A stretch of DNA of 64,000 nt, taken from Mesocentrotus franciscanus (lineage: Eukaryota; Echinodermata; Echinoidea; Camarodonta; Strongylocentrotidae). Location of the stretch: assembly GCA_037976565.1 (NCBI GenBank), contig CP137679.1, positions 6,539,710 to 6,603,709 of the forward strand, read 5' to 3'. The notes beneath the pieces were generated by a model. That model was not told where the DNA came from. It saw only the letters and a list, made by a program, of their open reading frames with translations, and searched no databases. Shown here one piece after another: positions 41,501 to 50,500 of the stretch. Each line of letters opens with the position of its first letter. The first letter of the stretch is position 1. The translations under genes and the position numbers were made by a program.

Positions 41501-44500
41501 TGATCCTCTTCCCTCCTGGTCCACTTGGCTCCTCCTCCTCTTCCTTCTTTCCATCATCTCCATTCTCCATCTTCGTCTCATTCTCATCTACATCCACTGA
41601 TGAGGATAAAGACTCTTCTACCTTCTCCTCCTCCTTCTTTGCTGGTCTGCAGTAAATAATAATTGTAGTTATATCAGCTCAAACACCAGCAGTTGTTTTC
41701 ACTAGTCATTATACAAATGTTTGCTCATTTGAAATATTTCACTGCATAATTCTGAAATCAAGTGGGGCAATTTGTACAGTGCAAACACTTCCATGGCAAA
41801 AAAACTTACTTGGCATTCCTTTTGAATTTTTAGGAAGAATAAAAAAGCCTACGTTCTTTGTTGCTGTTCCTTCAGGTGTTAGAAACGTTATCAACTTATC
41901 AAATGGTTTAATAATAATAATAAAGATTGATTTATTAAGCGCATAATAAACAAAAGTTTCTCTATGCGCTTTACATAGTAAAAATTAAGCATGTACTAAG
42001 TATATTTAACTAGTTACAAGAACGAAATACAAAAACCTTAAACTAAAGACAAGTAGCTAAATTTATTAAATCATTAAGAGCAAAGTAAATGGAGATAGCA
42101 AATATTTATGAAAAATCTATTAGAGTAACATATTTAATTATAATACATTAATTAATTGCAATATATAAAATTACAAATGAAACAGGTAGGTTTTGAGAAG
42201 AGTTTTAAGCCTAGGTTTTAAGCCTAATATATTGATATAAAAGTTTGCATTCTTGATTTTTGTAAAATCTGTACATCATGGGGTACATGCCAACAATAAA
42301 CTCATCATTTTACATAAAGTGCTTATATGTAGGCTTAGTTCTCAAATTGGCACTAATCCATGACATGGATGTGTATCTGAGATGTCATCCCAAAATTCTC
42401 ATACTTGTAGGTCTGTACAATTGTGAAATCTTACTTTTTGGCAAACATTGACATAATGCCGGGTTGCTTTGCATCCACTTTGGGTGATCTCTTCCTCTTG
42501 CTAGATCTTGGCGTGTTTGCATCTGGGGTTGTTTTACCGGCACTCTCCTCCTCCTTCTCCTCCTCTTCCACCTCTTTATTTTCTTCTCTTCCCTTCTTTT
42601 CCTCTTCTTTCTGGTCACTGTCTCCTAAAACTTTTCTCTTTCTTCCTTTCCCCCCTTCTCCACCCCCGGGACTTCCCCTCTTTTTCTTTTTCTTGGAATC
42701 GCCCTTTCCGGAAGTGGGCGTGTCCGTCTCCATATGTTCCTCAGATTGGCTCCCACCATTCTCCTCCTGATCTGAAGTGTGAACATGACTGCCATTAGAA
42801 TGTCCGTTGGCTTTGCAGGAGTCACCAGAGCCATTAGAGGAGATGGAGCTGGAGCCATTTTCCACAGTGGACTGAGTATCCTCGTTAGATTTCTTTTTGG
42901 AGCTGGTTTCTTGCTGGACGTCCCCATTGCTGCTGGGGGTGCAGGTTTCAAGAAACTTTGCTAAGATGGACTTCACTTTGCTCACATACCCTTTCTAAAA
43001 ACAAAGAAGAGATCAAGAATTTGAATCTAAAAGGCTCATAATTATACAATGCATAAATAAATATATGAACCCACTGACGACTGTATTCTTTCATTCCCAT
43101 AGACGTAAAAACAGGAACCACCTGTTTCCCCTGGGCAATGGCTTAATTAATGAAGAAATCTGTAATGACCATTTTAAAAATCAACATGTTGCTTGGACAG
43201 GTCCAGCGAGGTAGATCTATGTATAATAACAATAATATTGGATATTTCCATAGCGCACATACAGTATCCACCACGTAAGTTGCTCAAGGTGCTCCAATAT
43301 TATCCCAGCTCTGCTAGGCTACAGTTTTCGGTGCTCACAGCATTCAAAGAATTCTTTCCTACCGGTACCTATTTAACATTAAGCTGCATGGAGAGTGCTA
43401 AATGTAGTTTATTGTCTTGCAAAAGGACATTAGTGCCGCAGCGGGACTGGAACCGTTAACCATGTGATCCAAAGTCCAATGACATATCATACACAACTAC
43501 ACAAGAACTACTCATTTATCATCTATCTCTATTATTGAACTATAAGTCAAGGTCACACTTGCTATAGGACAGGATGGGGATAAATTTAAAAGAAATTGTA
43601 TATACAGTGCGTTGTATATACGCGTTGTATATACAGTGCGTCCCCAAAAAAAACCGAATAAAAAAATATATGATTCTGGGGGAAGAGTTTAATATGTATG
43701 GAAAGCTCATAACCTCAACTTTCATATGACACCAAAAAGTCTGAAAATAATTCATGCTTGGGTGAGCACTGCTCACTTTTGTAAAGGGTATGAAAATTAG
43801 GTTGCGCAGGAATTAGCCTTCCAATTTGTGAGAGGTAAATCCCTTGGAGCTTAAAAATTGAGGGTGATATGATTCATTCATGATTTGCTGAGTGAATTTC
43901 ATGGTTTATTAAACCAAACTTGTATGCATGAGTGAACAGGAATTGCATTGTTTATTGTAGCATTGTAACTTTCCCTGGTAAACTCAGTGGTGAGTTCATG
44001 GGAGGTCAGGATGGGGTGATGGTACATGTTGTAATTTCCATAATCCAAACTGTTATTTTTTACATCTGTGACTTTGAATAAAAGCTTTCACCCCACATTT
44101 CAGTTATTGTAAGATTAGTTGAACATCTCATTGATTTACTTAATAACCAGATGGGGATTATGTAAATTGATTATTCAAATATGGTTTGTTGAAAAAGGAA
44201 TGTCACAGATGTTGGCTACTTATTATTCAGGTAAATGGGTAACCCTATGTAAAAAATAAGTTTGTAACATGGAAATTACAACATGTACCATCACTCCATC
44301 TTGACTCCCATGAACACACCACTGAGTCTACCAGGGAAAGTTACAATGCTACAATAAACAATGCAATTCCTGTTCACTCATGCATAAAAGTTTGGTTTAA
44401 TTAACCATGAAATTCACTCAGCAAATCATGAATGTATCATATCACCCTCAATGGTGTAAGCTCCAAAGGAGTTACCTCTCACAAATTGGAAGGCTGATTC

Positions 44501-47500
44501 CTGCGCAACCTAATTTTCATACCCTTTACAAAAGTGAGCAGTGCTCACCCAAGCATGAATTATTTTCGGGCTTTTTGGTGACATATGAAAGTTGAGTTTA
44601 TGAGCTTTCCATACATATAAAACTTTCCCCCCAGAATTTTATATTTTTTTATTCGCAGCCATTTCAAAAGTGTATAGTTTTTTTGGGACGCACTGTATAT
44701 TACCTCTGTCAATTCTTCATCCTTAAGCTCATCTTCTAGTCCCTTCAACCTTAAAAACAAAAAAAAAACAAAATGAAACACAATGACAAAAGCATTTACC
44801 ATGTACTGACATGTCAATTGATCTTTATTTGACATTAGACCTGACAATCCCAAAATGTGATCACTTGTCTCCCTGCAGAGAGCATAATAGTTACAGTTTT
44901 AAAGTTCACAGCTAAAATGGCATAAATAGTAATTGATTTCGTGGTGACAAGGTTTTTAAAAAACACCTCATGTAAATTCATTTGCTAACCTTTGAGATTT
45001 GACCTTCTTTTAGCCAAAATCTAATCAATTTATCTCACTAAGGCACAGTAATACCAAGTTTGAAGTTCAGGGCTTAAATATGGAGGAGGCATAAAAAAAG
45101 GTCATGTTGCACAGGACACATTGCATGGATCCTTCCATCAATGCTTTTTCTTGATATCAGTGATGGGCAATGGGGAATGGGGTAGAAAGAGGGTTAATTA
45201 ATAGTTTGACTCACGTTGTCTGCATGTCTGATGACATGTGTTCAAAAAGTATCTTGCTCTTCTTCTTGATGTACCCCTAGAAATAAATAAATAATATGAA
45301 TCATTTTGCAACTATCGTATGATGTTAAAGACCCTATCCAATGAAAATGCAACTTTATATCAATGGAAAGCTGAATGAATAGAGAATACAAATAGAAAGG
45401 AATAACAAATATTTTCCTTCCGGCATTGCACAAAAGCAAATTAAAACTTCACACCCCTCCCAACAACGGGCCAACAGGGGTCAATTTTTCCAGTTATGGT
45501 GACGACATAACATGTGGATCCAATCCCCTCGCCTATATAGCTGAGGTGATGAGCCATGCTCAGTTAATTCAAAGTCAAAGTCCTCTGCCAGACACTAAAA
45601 TAACATATATTTGATATCATTGTAATCTATGACTTATAAGCTTTCCATTGATTTATAATCCATTTTTCACGTCAGACAGGGTCTTTAAATGTTTAGGAGA
45701 TTTACTGGAACTGCATGTAAGCATATGTTCCCTTATCTCCCTTACCTGTAAACCTTACTGATACATGGGAAGCATATATCTTAAAACAAAATAAATTGAT
45801 AACATGAATGGAGTCACAGAGTAGCCAGCTTGCACTCAATATTGAAGAGAATGTATAACTTATAATGGAAATCACATGATTGGTACTGCAAAATCAAAAA
45901 AGTAGCAACGAAAACAGACATATTAAAGCTTTTCATCTTGACCTCACTGGAGTAAATTGCAACTACACCTGTAGATGGAACTTCGACTGCACGCAGTCGA
46001 AAAAGATGCCTCCGCCAAAACAAACCAAAACGGAAGCAATTTTTGATATTCAAGTTTGATTGTAATCCATTAACGGCTTCTCAGAATATCGTGATTACAA
46101 GCTATTTTTCATATGCATGGCTGTGCAAGATAAATACATGTCCTGAGTTTGATACTAATCCATCTGTTGGTTCTAATCATAATGCGTTCACAAGCTATTT
46201 ACATGCATATATAATGAGCCCCATGACCTTTGACCTTTGACCTCATGACCCTAAAATCTAATCAGTTCATTGGCTCTGCAAGATACATAAACATGTCTTG
46301 TGTTTGATGGTAATCTGCCTATCGGTTCTCAAGATAATGCGATCACAAGCTATTTTTTAATACATAATGAGCCCCATGACTTTTGACCTTTGACCCTAAA
46401 ATCTAATCAGTTCATTGGCTCTGCAAGATAGATTACACACTGTACATGTCTTGAGTTTAATGGTAATCCCTCCACGGTTCTAATGATAGTGTGATCACAA
46501 GCGAGCTGTTTTTGCATACATTATGAGCCCTGTGACCTTTGACTTTAACTTCGTGACCCCAAAATCTAATCACTTCATTGGCTCTGCGAGATACATACTG
46601 TACATGTCTTGAGTTTGATGGTAATCTGTCCACGGTTCTAAAGATAGTGCGATCACAAGCTATTTTTGCATACATACATATACTGTAATAAGCCCTGTGA
46701 CCTTTGACCTCGTGACCCCAAAATCTAATCAGTTCATTAGCTCTGCAAGATACATACATAACCCAAGTTTGGCGGTAATCCATCAATCGGCTCTTGAGAT
46801 AACGCTATCACAAGAACGGGAGTGACATACGGACGGACGGACAACCAGAAAACACAATGCCTCCGGCTAGTTTGTAGCGGAGGCATAAAAATGAACAGAA
46901 AGCCAAAATCAGACAATATTAACAGAAGCTAAATGAACAAGTGTGCAAAAAAGTATATATCATCAAGCTAAGTCGCAAATTGCGTACCGGCAAATTTCAT
47001 ATGAATTTCCTCTGATCATGCATGTGCAGCCAATCACGACCTATTGATTTTTTCACACACTTGTTAGCTTAAAATTACGCTTACAGTGTCTGATTTCTAC
47101 TTTCTGTTCATTCTTACGATTTACTCTCATGAGGCAAGGGCGTAGCCAGGATTTAATTTTAGGGGGGGCAGTGGTGGGGCTGCAAAGCGGGCGAATCACT
47201 TACAGAGCGTGCATAGCGCGCTCCCTAGGGGGGTGGGTGCAGGGAGGGGGGACTTTCCTCCCTCCCTTTCAAAGCACGGAAGCTTTGCCGTTTCATTAAA
47301 TTATGAGAGAAAGAAGACGATTCGTTGTTCTGTTCTCGACTCTTAATCCTTGTCTAAATTAAGTTTCCCTCCTCCCGCGCAAAGAGCGGAAGCTTTGACG
47401 TTTCATTAAATTATTAGAGAAAGAAGGCTATTCGTTGTACTGTTCTCTACTCTTAATCCTTGTCTGAATTCAGTTTTCCCCCTCCTGCGGGGAGCGGAAG

Positions 47501-50500
47501 CTTTCACGTTTCATTAAATTATTAGAGAAACAAGGTCATTCGTTGTACCGTTCTCGACTCTTAATCCTTGTCTGAATTCAGTTTGACGTTTCATTAAATT
47601 GTTAGAGAAAGAAGACGATTTGTTGTACCGTTCTCGACTCTTAATCCTTAATTGTCTGGTTTCAGCGGAAGCTTTCACGTTTCATTAAATTATTAGAGAA
47701 ACAAGGTTATTCGTTGTACCGTTCTCGACTCTTAATCCTTGTCTGAATTCAGTTTGACGTTTCATTAAATTGTTAGAGAAAGAAGACGATTTGTTGTACC
47801 GTTCTCGACTCTTAATCCTTAAATGTCTGGTTTCAGCCCCCCCCCCCTTCCAGAATTCTGAATTCAGTTTGACGTTTGAGGTTTCATTAAATTATTATGT
47901 CTGAATTTTCAAAAATGTTTCTTTGTCTGCTACTTTTTCTTCCTACGTCCTTACTTTTTTCTCTTCTCTCTCTCTCTTTTTTTTTTTTGCCGGTGTTTTT
48001 TTTTGGGGGGAGGGGGGGCAACTGCCCCCATCGCCCCCCCTGGCTACGCGCCTGTGATGAGGGCAAGACAAAAGGCTATATTATGTCTGTTTTTGTTCCT
48101 ATTTTTCAAAATCAGATATGGCTTTTAACCATTTAAGTGAATTAAAATTCAAGTGTAACAAATTGGTTTGATCTCCTTACCTTCTCTGTAATGAGGCCAT
48201 CATTCAGATCTCCTTCAAGTTCTTGTACCCTTAAAAAAGAATGGAAACAGACCAATAGTGTTAGATAGATCTACATGTACATTTAAGTAGGTTGTCTGAT
48301 CGTGCACCCGATGTTGTGTGCTAAAATCCTTCCCATAGAGATTGCACGCAGCCCTATATGCAGTCTGTGTGCATTGCGCGATCATGCAAAATCGGTCAAT
48401 GTATTTACTACCAAATCGAGATTCAAACAGGTTTTTATTCTTTGTGATCCTGAAGGTGATACTCAATAAATGAGGTGTCATATGAAAGAGCAGGTTAATA
48501 TCCATATTTCCAAAGGGGCGTCATCTCATTTATTGAGTATCACCTTCATGCGGGAATCTCTATGGGAAGGATTTTAGCACACAACATCGGGTGTGCGATC
48601 AGACACCCCACCCATACCCCTGCATGAAGATTGATGTAAACAAAACCTAAAATGCGTTTGTAATAACCCATTCCATCACCTGACGAACATTGCATACTGG
48701 CTTCTGACTCTGAGTTAGCTAGTGGACTCGTTCTTCTCTGGACCAAAAATTTCTGTCTTTTCCGTTTGTTAGCCTCTGATTTGGGTAGGGTCGGCTCCTC
48801 TCTTTAGAGACAGAAGCAGACCATAGGGACTGCATTGCAAACTGGTGTTACGGATCTCAACACCAAATTCTGGCCAAACTTTTGGACTAAAATGTCACTT
48901 TAACTGATTCATATCTGATGCATTTATTTTTGAAAATTAGGTCTAAGCTAATATACATCGGTTCCACTTACCAGATTGACTGTATGATGCGTTTAAGGGT
49001 CTTTTTTCCCCGGTTTTCTTCATCGAAATTAAACTCCGCTCCATTTTGAAATGTTTGCAGCACATGCGCAGTAACAATTTCAACACGGAGCCGGAATTTG
49101 GTGATGAGATCCGTAACACCAGTTTGCAATGCAGTCCCTATGGTCGGCCTCTGTCTCTAAAGAGAGGAGCCGACCCTACCCAAATCAGAGCCTAACGAAC
49201 GAAAGAGACAGGAATTTTCGGTCTAGTTCTTCTCATACAAAGCACTTTGAAATTGGTCAAGAATTTGGCGCTAGTTCAGAATCATATCCATACTTTGACC
49301 CGTAACTCTGGCGTGGAGATACCCTACTGAAACGGACCTAAAAATCAAGTAAATAATCATCTTTTCTTCAAATGGCCATGATTTGAAAGTCGTGTTACTA
49401 CAATACAATTGCATACCGTACCAACGGTGAGGTGCGCACGCAACCCACCATCAGTACGGTATGCAATTGTATTGTGCAGCAGTTTGCCGTGAATCCCATG
49501 AGAAAGTGTATATTATAAGAAAAGTGACACAAAATAGGTAAGAAACATAACGACTTTTAAATCATGACCATCATGACCATCATTGACCATGACCATGCAT
49601 GACTGCATTGCAAACTTGGTGTTACGGATCTCATCACCAAATTCCGGCTCCGTGTTGAAATTGTTACTGCGCATGTGCTGCAAACATTTCAAAATGGAGC
49701 GGAGTTTAATTTCGATGAAGAAAACCGGGGAAAAAAGACCCTTAAACGCATCATACAGTCAATCTGGTAAGTGGAACCGATGTAGTTTAGCCTACGCCTA
49801 ATTTACAATAATAAATGCATTGGATATGCATCGGGTAAAATGTAGTATTTTGGGCATAAGTTTAATGCTCGGATGCGAGCAGTAGTTTGCAATGCAGTCC
49901 CTATGGTCGGCTTCTGTCTCTAAAGAGAGGGGCCGACCCTACCCAAATCAGAAGCTAATGAACGAAAGAGACAGAAATCTTCGGTCTAGCGCCTTAGTAG
50001 GCCCTATACTAAACTAATCACCATTACTTATTTTCAAAGAGTTAGCAAACAGCAAACAAGGATAGGTCCGAGATAGCCATGACAGACAAAATAAAGAGCA
50101 AAGTTGCCAAAGGCAAAGAGTCCACTTTTCCAAAGCATGCAAAGTAAACCAAAGTCAAACAATTTTGTTTAAAGATCATGACATGTGAATTGTGAGATTG
50201 TGACAGACATGAGCCTGAGGCCGAGCATGATGAGAGTTGAGACATGACAACTTTGTCTTGACTTTAGTCTTTTCTATTTATTTTTTAGGATTATAATATT
50301 CTGGCTCGTGCTAAATTTGAACAAATTGGTTAACTATGGTCTATTAATTAATCAGCTTCTATTGAGATTTCAAAGGTTGTCTTTTTACTTTGAATCTTGT
50401 ATTAATGTTATTCAACCTGATCAACCTGTGTTGTTTCTCATGACAAGTCGAACTGGCATGCACCTCACCTGTTTCTCACGTTCGTCGGAATAACTCGATC

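Noticed and set aside
42423..42964. Several 60-115 codon plus-strand ORFs
   Set aside because: Antisense shadows of the low-complexity DNMT1 exon 5.
49583..49801. 72-codon ORF with [20 protein letters not shown]
   Set aside because: The frame is not kept in the other two copies of the element, so it is not treated as coding; only the donor-like core is noted.
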